Made by a program: the position numbers and the translations under genes
Shown: positions 8,560-16,715 of the stretch, in pieces
How the letters are laid out: each line of letters opens with the position of its first letter
How positions within the stretch are numbered: position 1 is the stretch's first letter
Origin: an uncultured Eubacteriales bacterium
GTDB lineage: Bacteria; Bacillota; Clostridia; UBA1381
Assembly: GCA_905199755.1 (NCBI GenBank)
Contig: CAJKHT010000039.1
Coordinates: forward strand, 1-26,205
Direction: 5' to 3'
DNA length: 26,205 nucleotides
The notes under the pieces: model-generated
What the model was told of the DNA's origin: nothing
Seen by the model: the letters and a program-made list of their open reading frames with translations, nothing else
Database searches by the model: none

Positions 8560-9456
8560 TTATTTTTTTACTCTTTTTGCCTTTGAAAGCAGAGCTTCAA
8601 GCTCTTCTTTGCCGAAAAGATATTTATTGCTGCAAAACTGACAGCACATTTCAGCCTGTCCCTGCTCCTTTATAATATCCTCTATTTCCTCCGCACCTAT
8701 TGAAACAAGCGCTCTTTTCATACGCTCCTTTGAACATGTGCATCTGTAATGCGGATGCGCGGCTTTGTTTTCAATAAGCATGGAAAAGCCGTCTGTTGCG
8801 CGGAAAGCAATATCCATGGCGCTCATGCCGGAGGTTATCATATCCGTTACACTCGGAAGTGTGCCTATGATTTCTTCGAGCCTTTTTGCCGTTTCATCGG
8901 TGGCTTCGGGCATAAGCTGAATCATAAAGCCGCCTGCCGCTTTTATTGATAAATCGGTATCGACAAGAACTCCGAGAGCAATGGCGGTCGGTATTTGTTC
9001 GCTTTTTGCATAGTAGTATGTCAAATCCTCCGCTATTTCGCCGGTGACAAGCGGGGTGCGGCCGATGTACGGCTCTTTCATGCTTAAATCACGGATAACG
9101 CTCAAATCACCTCTGCCGACTCCGCCGCCGACATCAATTTTACCTTTTTTGTTAAGCGGAAGCTCCGCATAAGGGTTTCCGACATATCCGCGCACATTGA
9201 GACTGCTGTCGGCAACAGCAACAAGTCTGCCCAGAGGGCCGTCGCCGTTTACCTGAAGCGTGAGCGAGTCGGTGTCATTTTTTAAGCCTGCCGCACTCAT
9301 AAGCACTGCGCCGCTTAAAAGCCTGCCCAGTGCGGCGGAGGCAACGGGGTAGGTCTGGTGGATTTTATGGGCCTCATTTACAAGCTCCGTCGTTATTGCG
9401 GCGAATACTCGTATTGCGCCGTCCGTACTGTTTCCTCTTACAAGTGTATCTGACAT
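8560..9456 (-). CDS. hslO: redox-regulated chaperone Hsp33
   Basis: A 298-aa holdase chaperone activated by oxidation. The C-terminal zinc switch is intact: CTC at 239-241 and CQFC at 272-275 (four cysteines, CxC plus CxxC), with the extra Cys271 adjacent. The N-terminal domain starts VRGNSTDGAIRVFAA, as expected for the family, and the length is normal. cdaR ends 13 bp upstream, so the gene is in the cdaA operon. In B. subtilis hslO is elsewhere, so the link with c-di-AMP genes is a local arrangement. Confidence 0.96.
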   Translation of the reverse strand: MSDTLVRGNSTDGAIRVFAAITTELVNEAHKIHQTYPVASAALGRLLSGAVLMSAAGLKNDTDSLTLQVNGDGPLGRLVAVADSSLNVRGYVGNPYAELPLNKKGKIDVGGGVGRGDLSVIRDLSMKEPYIGRTPLVTGEIAEDLTYYYAKSEQIPTAIALGVLVDTDLSIKAAGGFMIQLMPEATDETAKRLEEIIGTLPSVTDMITSGMSAMDIAFRATDGFSMLIENKAAHPHYRCTCSKERMKRALVSIGAEEIEDIIKEQGQAEMCCQFCSNKYLFGKEELEALLSKAKRVKK

Positions 9457-9469
9457 AATTAGTCCTCCG

Positions 9470-10642
9470 TTATTGGGTTATTTTTACATCTGCCGTGTAT
9501 GTGCCTTCAATTTCGGTCATATCACCGCTTATCTCGACGGGAAGCTTATATTCTCCTATGCCTATGCCGTCAAGCTTTACATGTGCCTTAATGTTTTCTG
9601 TATTTATTTTATCCTCGGTTGCCGTCACTCTCACCGTTATTTTACCGATTTCGGCATACAGTCCGGCGGAAAGTCCTTCCGCGGAAGGCTCCAGCTCTAT
9701 GTCCTTTGTGACCTTTGGGGTGAGACTCAGCTTAACCTTAATCTTTTTGTGACCGCTCGGAATATACATATCCGATGCTTCATGCAGGGTAAGCTCATCG
9801 GTATCCGGATTATCGATATATGCCGTTACGGCTTCGTCGCTGCTGCCCACAAGCACTCCAACCTCTACCGTTGATACCGACATGGAACATTCATTCTCGT
9901 TAAGTACATATTTTTTTTCCATTTCCTTTGTGAGCTTAAGATTTACCGGCAGTATTATTTTATCGTAAATTGTGTTTTTTACGACAACCTCCGGGGTATA
10001 GGATTCCAGAGTTTCGTTTTTCTCTATATATTCGCCCTTGTTGTCAAGCAGCAGGTATTTCACGCGAATTGTGGAATTGACCTTTATGTCCTCCGCATTG
10101 ACATCGGCAATTCCGTAGGAAACATTGTCAAGCTCGCTCTGTGCGCCCGTAAGCTTTACGGTGTCTTTTACAAGCTCCGATTTTACAAGCTTGTTTTTCA
10201 GTATTCCCGACTGTCTCAGCTTTACGGGAACCTCCTTTTCACCGAGCTTTTCCACGGTTATCGGTATTTCACCGTATTTTTCCTTTTCAACCGTTATTTT
10301 TGTGGTAGGCAGATTGATTGTACCCTTTAAAGAATAATCGCCCGTTTCCGTAATTTCGGAAACATTTACCTCCACGCTTATATTATTCATATTGTCAATC
10401 AAATCTTTGCGCTTGCCGCTTACAACAACCGATGATGACGGTATGGCGCTTTTTCCCGTGATTACAAGCCCTTTGTTCCGAAGCTCCGCCTCGCCTGTGA
10501 ATTTGATATGCGGTCCCGAAAGCGTGGTTGTTATATCGGGATTGTTGAGATAATTTACCGCAATCCATACACCTATGGCAATAATCAGTGATAAAATCAT
10601 CATACCCATATTTCCGGTATGCTTTTTGTTATTGTTTGTCAT
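9470..10642 (-). CDS. cdaR: CdaA regulator, YbbR-domain protein
   Basis: A 390-aa protein with a single N-terminal membrane helix (about 12-30) and then an extracytoplasmic region of about four repeated YbbR domains of roughly 80-90 residues, recognisable by PVKLR and VPV/LPV-type strands. CdaR binds and regulates the diadenylate cyclase CdaA in Firmicutes. It begins 25 bp after cdaA, as in the canonical cdaA-cdaR pair; the glmM gene that usually comes third is absent here. Confidence 0.92.
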   Translation of the reverse strand: MTNNNKKHTGNMGMMILSLIIAIGVWIAVNYLNNPDITTTLSGPHIKFTGEAELRNKGLVITGKSAIPSSSVVVSGKRKDLIDNMNNISVEVNVSEITETGDYSLKGTINLPTTKITVEKEKYGEIPITVEKLGEKEVPVKLRQSGILKNKLVKSELVKDTVKLTGAQSELDNVSYGIADVNAEDIKVNSTIRVKYLLLDNKGEYIEKNETLESYTPEVVVKNTIYDKIILPVNLKLTKEMEKKYVLNENECSMSVSTVEVGVLVGSSDEAVTAYIDNPDTDELTLHEASDMYIPSGHKKIKVKLSLTPKVTKDIELEPSAEGLSAGLYAEIGKITVRVTATEDKINTENIKAHVKLDGIGIGEYKLPVEISGDMTEIEGTYTADVKITQ

Positions 10643-10667
10643 ATTAAAGCTGCTCCTTTCCGTGCGG

Positions 10668-11516
10668 TTATTCGGATTTTGTCCGCCAGAATTTAAGCTT
10701 ATCCATCTTATCCGCCTTTTCTATATCCTGAACAAGAATTTTTCTGAGCGCCTTGGTAAGCGATTCGCCTGTCAGGTTTCGGGTGAGCGTTCCGTTTCTT
10801 GCAATGGATATTTTTCCCGTTTCCTCGCTCACGACAATAACTATTGCATCGGTGCTTTCGCTTAGACCGATAGCCGCACGGTGGCGTGTGCCCAGCTCGT
10901 GTGACAGATTGTTGTTTGTTGTCAGCGGCAGCATGCAGCCCGCCGCCATAATTCTGTTCTGACGTATTATAACCGCACCGTCATGCAGCGGAGTATTCGG
11001 CACGAAAATATTTTCAAGCAGTCCCGAGGAAACATTTGCTTCAAGCATTATTCCCGTTGTCATGAAATCTCCCAGTCTTGTCTCGCGCTCCATAACTATG
11101 AGCGCTCCCGTGTTTGTTGCGGACATATCAACCGCGGCATGAACAACGGCGGCTATTGTAAGCTGTACATCATTCGTGCCGGAATCGGCGGCAAAATCCA
11201 TGAATTTTCCGACCTTGAAGCGTCCCATTCTTTCCAGAAGATTACGAAGCTCCGGCTGAAAAATAACTATTACCGCAAACAGACCTATCTGCATTGCTCC
11301 GCTTAAAATGTAGTTAAGCGCATTCAGTTTGTATAATCTGCTCACGAAGAATATAATCATCAGTATTGCAAGACCTTTTACAAGCTGCATTGCACGTGTT
11401 TCGCGTATCAGCTTTATTATATAGTAAATTATCACGGCAACAACGGCAATATCCACAATATCGCTTATTCTTATCAGCTGTATGTATTTTATAAGATAAT
11501 TCAAAAACGAATTCAT
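10668..11516 (-). CDS. cdaA: diadenylate cyclase (c-di-AMP synthase)
   Basis: A 282-aa membrane enzyme that condenses two ATP to c-di-AMP. Three N-terminal helices (about 20-37, 47-60, 66-86) are followed by a DisA_N/DAC domain with the catalytic DGA (179-181, in LHDGAVII) and RHR (211-213, in GTRHRAAIGLSE). I chose ATG 11516; AAAGGA lies 15 bp upstream, a long spacing. A TTG at 11531 sits too close to that site to be likely. It is the first gene of a six-gene operon. c-di-AMP controls potassium and osmolyte transport and cell-wall homeostasis in Firmicutes. Confidence 0.95.
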   Translation of the reverse strand: MNSFLNYLIKYIQLIRISDIVDIAVVAVIIYYIIKLIRETRAMQLVKGLAILMIIFFVSRLYKLNALNYILSGAMQIGLFAVIVIFQPELRNLLERMGRFKVGKFMDFAADSGTNDVQLTIAAVVHAAVDMSATNTGALIVMERETRLGDFMTTGIMLEANVSSGLLENIFVPNTPLHDGAVIIRQNRIMAAGCMLPLTTNNNLSHELGTRHRAAIGLSESTDAIVIVVSEETGKISIARNGTLTRNLTGESLTKALRKILVQDIEKADKMDKLKFWRTKSE

Positions 11517-11555
11517 AATATCTGTAATCAATCCTTTCCGAAGAGCTATAAGTAT

Positions 11556-11584
11556 ATTATACATCATTTTCGTTTGTATTTCCA
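11556..11584 (-). promoter_or_regulatory. promoter of the cdaA operon
   Basis: Perfect TATAAT (11556-11561 on the minus strand) with a weak TGGAAA -35 (11579-11584) at a 17-bp spacing. It sits about 40 bp before the cdaA ATG and is back to back with the promoter of the stalk/cohesin gene. Confidence 0.65.
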
Positions 11585-11644
11585 CAATATTATGAGAAAA
11601 AATAAATTTTTTTCATAAATTGCTGCTTTTTTTGCAAATTGTTA

Positions 11645-11673
11645 TTGTATAAACTGAAAAATTGTGTTATAAT
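11645..11673 (+). promoter_or_regulatory. promoter of the stalk/cohesin gene
   Basis: TTGTAT at 11645-11650, a 17-bp spacer and TATAAT at 11668-11673, followed by AAAGGAAGG and ATG 11711. Confidence 0.75.
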
Positions 11674-11710
11674 TCTGTTAATATTAAAAAATAAAGGAAG
11701 GTTATTTAAC

Positions 11711-12838
11711 ATGAAAAAGAGACTTTTAAGCTTATTTATGTCCGCGTGCATGATAGCCGGTACGGCAGCAGCGGTTAATGCGGACGAAGCAAAAACTCCA
11801 AAGGTATATGTAAACAGCTCGGAAGTATATTTTGCCGATCAGGAGCCTGTTATTAAAAACGATTTCACGCTTATTCCGGCGAGAGGCGTTTTTGAGGCAA
11901 TGAACAATAAGGTAAGATGGGACGGAGAAAAGCAGACCGTTACAATCAGCAGTTCAAACAATCTTATCCGTGTTATCCTGACAATCGGAAGTGATGTTAT
12001 GTCGGTATATCACTTCACAAGCATCATGGAAGCGGATCAGACCGATTACACGCTTGAGGTTGCTCCGCAGATTATAAATGACAGAACCATGATTCCGTTA
12101 AGAGCAATCAGCGAAGCTCTGGGTGCAGAGGTAAACTGGGACAAGGATGAATTTGCGGCATACATAAAGACAGCGGCAAAGGCTGAAGATTCAGAGGCTA
12201 AAAAGCTTACCGTTTCACTGGCTGCCGACAAGACCGAGGTTAAGGCGGGCGAGTCTGTAACTGTGAGCATTAATCTTGCAAATCTTGATTTGTATCCCGA
12301 TATGTATGTAAGCGGTGTTACCGCAGGCGTGGATTATGATGCGGACGCTTTTGAGCTGACAGGCGCAGCATTATACGGTGCGGACGGCAAGGAAGTAACC
12401 GGTGCTATGGGTGCATACAACGGTGAATACCTCGGAAGCAGCTCAAAGATTGCATATGTTACGATTGATGCGGAAGCTGCATTAAAGGCTGACGGTACAG
12501 CTGCCGTAATGACATTTAAGGCTAAGAAAGAAACCGAAAGCACATTTAAGCTTGCCGACAGATATAATTCAAAGCTCGGAAACGACCTTACAATTCTTTT
12601 GGGCAATGTAAGCGACAGCAAAACAAAGATGATTGAGGGTGAAAACCTTATAATCGATACAACACCTGTTTCGGTTAAGGTACAGGGTGTTGCGGAAGAT
12701 GCCGACAAGGTTACGGATGATAATACCGATGCAAAGGCAGATGATACAGCCGCAGCAGAGGACAAGACAGCCGATACAAAGGCTGACGATGCAGCAGACG
12801 ATACAAAAGTTGACGATACAGCAGCTGCAGAAAAATAA
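11711..12838 (+). CDS. secreted stalk-domain plus cohesin-like protein with acidic tail
   Basis: A 375-aa exported protein. The signal peptide is about 1-25 (KKRLLSLFMSACMIAGTAAA, cleavage near VNADEA). A copper-amine-oxidase N-terminal (PF07833, 'stalk') domain follows, with FTLIPARGVFEAM and RTMIPLRAISEALGAEVNWD (about 50-150). Next is a cohesin/CBM-like beta domain (about 165-310) with LAADKTEVKAGESVTVSINL and a DYDADAFELTGA-type motif. The last about 45 residues are a low-complexity Asp/Ala/Lys/Thr tail. It has no LPxTG or dockerin. It may act as a surface or matrix protein; the role is unknown. ATG 11711 has AAAGGAAGG upstream. Confidence 0.85.
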   Translation: MKKRLLSLFMSACMIAGTAAAVNADEAKTPKVYVNSSEVYFADQEPVIKNDFTLIPARGVFEAMNNKVRWDGEKQTVTISSSNNLIRVILTIGSDVMSVYHFTSIMEADQTDYTLEVAPQIINDRTMIPLRAISEALGAEVNWDKDEFAAYIKTAAKAEDSEAKKLTVSLAADKTEVKAGESVTVSINLANLDLYPDMYVSGVTAGVDYDADAFELTGAALYGADGKEVTGAMGAYNGEYLGSSSKIAYVTIDAEAALKADGTAAVMTFKAKKETESTFKLADRYNSKLGNDLTILLGNVSDSKTKMIEGENLIIDTTPVSVKVQGVAEDADKVTDDNTDAKADDTAAAEDKTADTKADDAADDTKVDDTAAAEK

Positions 12839-12854
12839 AACTGAAAAAAACAGC

Positions 12855-12883
12855 AAAGGGGCTGTCCTGCGGACAGTCCTTTT
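12855..12883 (+). terminator. hairpin between stalk protein gene and hydF
   Basis: A stem of about 13 pairs (12855-12867 with 12871-12883, core CTGTCC/GGACAG, 3-nt loop, two G-T pairs), whose 3' arm ends in TTTT. The U-tract is short and part of the stem, so termination may be only partial, leaving read-through into hydF 22 bp later. Confidence 0.65.
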
Positions 12884-12905
12884 GTAGTTTCGGGAGATTG
12901 ATAAT

Positions 12906-14087
12906 ATGGAAAAGACACCGATTTCATTCCGCACACATGTATCTGTGTTCGGAAATACCAATGCCGGCAAATCTGCGCTGTTTAACGCGCTTTTGGGACA
13001 GGATATGGTTATAGTATCACCTAAGCACGGAACAACCACAGACCCGGTTGTAAAGGCTATGGAGCTGCTGCCTTACGGCCCGATAGCGCTGACAGATACG
13101 GCAGGTCTGGGTGATAAGACCGATATAGGCACAAAGCGGATAGAAAAAACCGAAAAAATAATGGAACTGACCGATTTTGCCCTATATGCCGCCGACTGTA
13201 CCGATTTTGACGAGGACGCATACACGAAAGCAAAGGAAGAATTTGAAAAGCGTAAAATAGAGCATCTGCTGGTGTTTACAAAATCCGATTTGGGAACGGG
13301 TAATCTGAAAGAGCTTTACCCGAATGCGGTTTTTGTGTCCGTTAAGGACGAAAAAAGCATTGATAATCTGAAAAATATTTTGCAGTCACGTCTTTCAAAG
13401 CTTGCCCCGGAGGACATGACAATGATAGGCGGACTTTTACCGCCGGGAAGTACGGTTGTTATGGTTATTCCGATAGATTCGGAGGCTCCGAAAGGGAGAA
13501 TTATACTGCCGCAGGTGCAGTTTTTAAGAGACTGCCTTGACCATGGCATGAAAACGGTTGCCGTGCGTGATACGGAGCTTGAAGAAGCTCTCGGGGAGCT
13601 TAACAGAGTTGACCTTGTTGTGACAGACTCACAGGCATTTAAGTTTGTATCCTCCGTTGTTCCGAAGAATATAAAGCTTACATCATTTTCAATGATGATG
13701 GCACGAATGAAAGGTGATTTGAAAGCGCTGGCAAACGGAGCGTCGGCGATTGAAAATCTGAAAGACGGCAGCCGCATACTTATGGCAGAGGCATGCACGC
13801 ACAATTCCTCGCATGAGGATATAGGCAGAGTGAAAATCCCTAAGCTGCTCAAGGCTTACACGAAAAAAAATCTCAGCTTTGAATATTATGTTCACAAGGA
13901 TTTTCCTAAGAATATTACGGACTATGACCTTGTAATACATTGCGGAGGCTGTATGATAAATTCACGTGCAATGTGCAGGCGCATTGATATTTGCAATGAA
14001 AATAATGTGCCTATAACGAATTACGGAGTCGTGATAGCGTATGTAAACGGAATACTGGAACGCAGTAAAGAGGTTTTTAATTTATAA
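12906..14087 (+). CDS. hydF: [FeFe]-hydrogenase maturation GTPase HydF
   Basis: A 393-aa scaffold GTPase on which the 2Fe subcluster of the H-cluster is completed before delivery to hydrogenase. The GTPase domain has G1 GNTNAGKS (16-23), G2 HGTTTDPV, G3 DTAG (64-67) and TKSD. The C-terminal iron-sulfur domain has the complete ligand set: CTH (Cys297, His299) and HCGGC (His345, Cys346, Cys349). Length is normal. The partner radical-SAM genes hydE and hydG and the hydrogenase are not in this window, so the maturation genes are scattered in this genome or lie beyond the edges. Confidence 0.96.
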   Translation: MEKTPISFRTHVSVFGNTNAGKSALFNALLGQDMVIVSPKHGTTTDPVVKAMELLPYGPIALTDTAGLGDKTDIGTKRIEKTEKIMELTDFALYAADCTDFDEDAYTKAKEEFEKRKIEHLLVFTKSDLGTGNLKELYPNAVFVSVKDEKSIDNLKNILQSRLSKLAPEDMTMIGGLLPPGSTVVMVIPIDSEAPKGRIILPQVQFLRDCLDHGMKTVAVRDTELEEALGELNRVDLVVTDSQAFKFVSSVVPKNIKLTSFSMMMARMKGDLKALANGASAIENLKDGSRILMAEACTHNSSHEDIGRVKIPKLLKAYTKKNLSFEYYVHKDFPKNITDYDLVIHCGGCMINSRAMCRRIDICNENNVPITNYGVVIAYVNGILERSKEVFNL

Positions 14088-14110
14088 GAAACATCCCCTT
14101 GAAAATGTTA

Positions 14111-14152
14111 AGGCTGTTTAAAAGTCAATTGACTTTTAAACAGCCTCTTTTT
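14111..14152. terminator. bidirectional terminator, perfect palindrome
   Basis: A perfect 36-bp palindrome (14111-14146, 18-bp arms, no unpaired loop base in the DNA), followed by TCTTTTTT on the right and preceded by A-rich sequence on the left. It lies between convergent hydF and radA, and serves both. Confidence 0.9.
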
Positions 14153-14157
14153 TACGA

Positions 14158-15522
14158 TTATTTTTTTCTTCTTATAAGATTCACTGTTTCCGTAACGTTT
14201 TTTGCACCGTATGCCGAAAAACCGTCGGGGATTTTTATCCCTTTAAGTGACTGCTTCGGCACAACGGCCGACTTGAAGCCGAGCTTTGCCGCCTCCGCAA
14301 TGCGCTTTTCAAGCTGTGAAACAGCTCTTAATTCACCGCCGAGTCCGATTTCTCCTATAAATACCACATCGGGCGGCAGCGAAACATCGCATTGCCCCGA
14401 TGCGATTGCGGCGCATATTCCCAAATCCGCGGCGGTTTCATCTATTCTGAGACCGCCCGCAACATTTATATATACGTCCGAATTTGAGAGGTTAAGCCTT
14501 GCGCGTTTTTCGAGTACGGCAATCATAAGCAGCAGCCTGTTTATATCAATTCCCGATGACATTCTGCGCGGATTTCCGAAGCCTGTCGGTGTGACGAGCG
14601 ACTGTATTTCAGCCATAACACCGCGGCTGCCCTCCATTGTGCAGATTACGCAGCTGCCGGAGGAATCTGCCTCGCGTCCTTCCAGCAGTGCTTCCGACGG
14701 GTTTGACACCTCGCAGAGTCCGCAGTTTTTCATTTCAAATACGCCTATTTCATTGGTTGAGCCGAAACGGTTTTTTACCGCCCTTAGTATTCGAAATGAC
14801 ATCTGCCTGTCGCCCTCAAAATAGAGAACGCAGTCTACCATATGTTCAAGTACGCGAGGACCTGCAAGCGCACCGTCTTTGGTGACATGTCCCACTATGA
14901 ACATTGAAATGCCCATTGATTTTGCAATGTGCATAAATGCGTTTGTGGCTTCTCTTACCTGCGGAACGCTGCCTGCTGCGGAGGATATATCCTCGCGGTG
15001 CATTGTCTGTATTGAATCTATGATTACTATATCCGGCTTTGTATCGTTTATTGTTTCTATTATCGCTTCAACATCGGTTTCCGATACCAGATAAAGATTT
15101 TCAGAGGTAACCCCGAGACGCTTTGCGCGTATTTTGATTTGCCCCTCCGATTCCTCACCGCTGACATAAAGTATTTTGTTGTCTTTCCCGGCATTTTCGC
15201 ATATCTGCAAAAGCAGAGTGGATTTTCCTATTCCGGGATCACCGCCCACAAGTATCAGAGAGCCCTGCACGATTCCTCCGCCCAGCACCCTGTCAAGCTC
15301 GCCTATTCCAGTTTTGCAGCGTTTTTCAAAATCGGTTTCGATTTCCGTTATTTTCTTCGGGGAACGGCGGATAACCGACGCCGAACCGGGGACAGCGGAT
15401 TTTTTTGTTTCCTCATGTGTTTCCACCAAAGTGTTCCATTGATTGCAGCCGGGGCATTTCCCCAGCCATTTCGGGGATTTATACCCGCATTCCGAGCATA
15501 TATATACTGATTTTGCTTTCAT
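14158..15522 (-). CDS. radA: DNA repair protein RadA/Sms
   Basis: A 454-aa branch-migration helicase in recombinational repair. The zinc finger is C9-x2-C12 and C23-x2-C26, Walker A is GGDPGIGKST (93-102, Lys100), the KNRFG motif is present, and a C-terminal Lon-like domain (VYINVAGGLRIDE to the end) follows. Start 15522 has GGAGGTAG upstream and gives the expected MKAKSVYICSECG N-terminus; the longer frame to 15549 would add 9 residues without an RBS. Confidence 0.96.
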   Translation of the reverse strand: MKAKSVYICSECGYKSPKWLGKCPGCNQWNTLVETHEETKKSAVPGSASVIRRSPKKITEIETDFEKRCKTGIGELDRVLGGGIVQGSLILVGGDPGIGKSTLLLQICENAGKDNKILYVSGEESEGQIKIRAKRLGVTSENLYLVSETDVEAIIETINDTKPDIVIIDSIQTMHREDISSAAGSVPQVREATNAFMHIAKSMGISMFIVGHVTKDGALAGPRVLEHMVDCVLYFEGDRQMSFRILRAVKNRFGSTNEIGVFEMKNCGLCEVSNPSEALLEGREADSSGSCVICTMEGSRGVMAEIQSLVTPTGFGNPRRMSSGIDINRLLLMIAVLEKRARLNLSNSDVYINVAGGLRIDETAADLGICAAIASGQCDVSLPPDVVFIGEIGLGGELRAVSQLEKRIAEAAKLGFKSAVVPKQSLKGIKIPDGFSAYGAKNVTETVNLIRRKK

Positions 15523-15547
15523 ATCTACCTCCGTGTTTACAAAATAC

Positions 15548-15576
15548 ATTATACACTAAAACTATGACGCTTACAA
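15548..15576 (-). promoter_or_regulatory. promoter of radA
   Basis: TATAAT (15548-15553, minus strand) and TTGTAA (15571-15576) at a 17-bp spacing, about 25 bp upstream of the radA ATG. A one-mismatch DnaA box (TTATACACT, 15549-15557 on the plus strand) overlaps the -10. Confidence 0.75.
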
Positions 15577-15759
15577 GTGGTCTGATAAATATTCTTTAAT
15601 TTTATTTTACATAATTGCGACAAAATATGTGCATTTATTTTACTGTCCACGTTATCAACGCACTTATCAACACTGTTTGGATAAATTTTCTTAGTATTTA
15701 CGGGGTTTTTAAAAAGTTATCCACACTATTCACCTCTGATGTGGATAACTTTATGCACA
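15549..15759. promoter_or_regulatory. DnaA-box cluster in an AT-rich intergenic region
   Basis: Within 15523-15848 (326 bp, no gene) there are three exact TTATNCACA boxes: TTATCCACA at 15717-15725, its reverse complement at 15740-15748, and TTATGCACA at 15751-15759. One-mismatch sites occur at 15664-15672 (TTATCAACA), 15676-15684 (reverse, TTATCCAAA) and 15549-15557; a two-mismatch site is at 15652-15660. The two perfect inverted boxes form a 13-bp inverted repeat (15713-15725 with 15740-15752). There are AT-rich stretches around. This fits a DnaA-binding cluster; which role it has is unknown. Confidence 0.75.
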
Positions 15760-15784
15760 CTTTTGGTTTACATAATTCTGTTCA

Positions 15785-15832
15785 AGATAAAAAATAAAGG
15801 TGCAAAACCGAACTATTCAGTCTTGCACCTTT
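15785..15832 (-). terminator. terminator of the aroF-tyrA operon
   Basis: A 10-bp stem (15796-15805 with 15823-15832, AAAGGTGCAA/TTGCACCTTT) with a 17-nt loop; on the minus strand it is followed by ATTTTTTATC. It lies 17 bp after the tyrA stop. Confidence 0.8.
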
Positions 15833-15848
15833 CAGAGTATTTTTTATA

Positions 15849-16682
15849 TTATTCCTGTGATTTCAGCTTACATTCACAGCCCTCTCTTAACAGTGAGGTC
15901 AGCGTATTTGCATCATTGTTCTTAATTGCATCACGGTATTTCGAGATATTATCTATAAATAAGTTAAGCTCATAAAGCAAATTATCGCGGTTCTGTAAAA
16001 ACAGCTCAGTCCACATCTCGGGATTGAGCCATGCAACTCTTGTCAAATCTTTAAAGCTGCCTGCCGAAACACCGCTGTGTACCGCCGCTTCGGGACTCTT
16101 GATAAATGCGTTTGACACAACATGAGCCATTTGAGAGGTGAACGCAATAATGCGGTCATGCTCCTCGGCGGTTGTTACGGAGAATGAACCGAATCCGACG
16201 GGGGCGAAAAGGCTCTTAATACGGTCAAGCAGCTGTATATCATCGAATACCGGCGGAACTATAACCATCGGAGCACCCTTGAAAAGCTGTGCGTCCGCAT
16301 ACTTGAAACCGCTGTTGTGTGTTCCTGCCATGGGATGACCGCCTGCAAAGGTGTAGCCGTATTCGGCTGCCTTTTTGAAACCGTGCGCACATATCTCACG
16401 CTTTGTACCGAGACAGTCCATAACCACACAGTTTTTGGAAATATACGGTGAGTATTCGTCAAGAAAATCAATTGCACCGCCGGGGTATACGCATATTAAT
16501 ACCAAATCACATTCCCCGATATTTTCTTTTGTAAGCTTTTCGTCAACAGCTCCCGAAATCATCGCAAAATCAACAATGCTGCCGTCACTGTCCATGCCTA
16601 AAACCACATTGTCCGCATCTGTTTTGTAAGCCTTTGCCATGGAGCCGCCTATCAGTCCCAATCCGACTATTCCTGTTTTCAT
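15849..16682 (-). CDS. tyrA: prephenate dehydrogenase
   Basis: A 277-aa NAD(P)-dependent enzyme that oxidatively decarboxylates prephenate to 4-hydroxyphenylpyruvate for tyrosine. The Rossmann motif is GIVGLGLIGG (4-13). The catalytic HPMAGTH (His116, His122) and an all-helical C-terminal dimerisation domain follow. It is compact and lacks the C-terminal ACT regulatory domain of B. subtilis TyrA, so feedback may act at transcription (see the leader peptide) rather than here. It follows aroF by 33 bp in the same operon. Confidence 0.93.
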   Translation of the reverse strand: MKTGIVGLGLIGGSMAKAYKTDADNVVLGMDSDGSIVDFAMISGAVDEKLTKENIGECDLVLICVYPGGAIDFLDEYSPYISKNCVVMDCLGTKREICAHGFKKAAEYGYTFAGGHPMAGTHNSGFKYADAQLFKGAPMVIVPPVFDDIQLLDRIKSLFAPVGFGSFSVTTAEEHDRIIAFTSQMAHVVSNAFIKSPEAAVHSGVSAGSFKDLTRVAWLNPEMWTELFLQNRDNLLYELNLFIDNISKYRDAIKNNDANTLTSLLREGCECKLKSQE

Positions 16683-16715
16683 AATCTCTCAATTCCTTTC
16701 GTGCAAATAGTAGTT

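Noticed and set aside
12695..12835. The repetitive Asp/Ala/Lys tail as a DNA repeat or spurious frame.
   Set aside because: The frame is continuous with the stalk protein and ends at a stop before a hairpin; it is a low-complexity protein tail.
15652..15759. Reading the DnaA-box cluster as the chromosomal origin oriC.
   Set aside because: No dnaA, dnaN, rpmH or gidA is nearby, and flanking genes are not arranged as two diverging leading strands (hydF points toward the gap and radA away to the left). A cluster is claimed, not an origin.
15615..15797. A 60-aa plus-strand open frame in the radA-tyrA gap.
   Set aside because: It runs through the DnaA boxes, has no ribosome binding site and encodes no recognisable domain.
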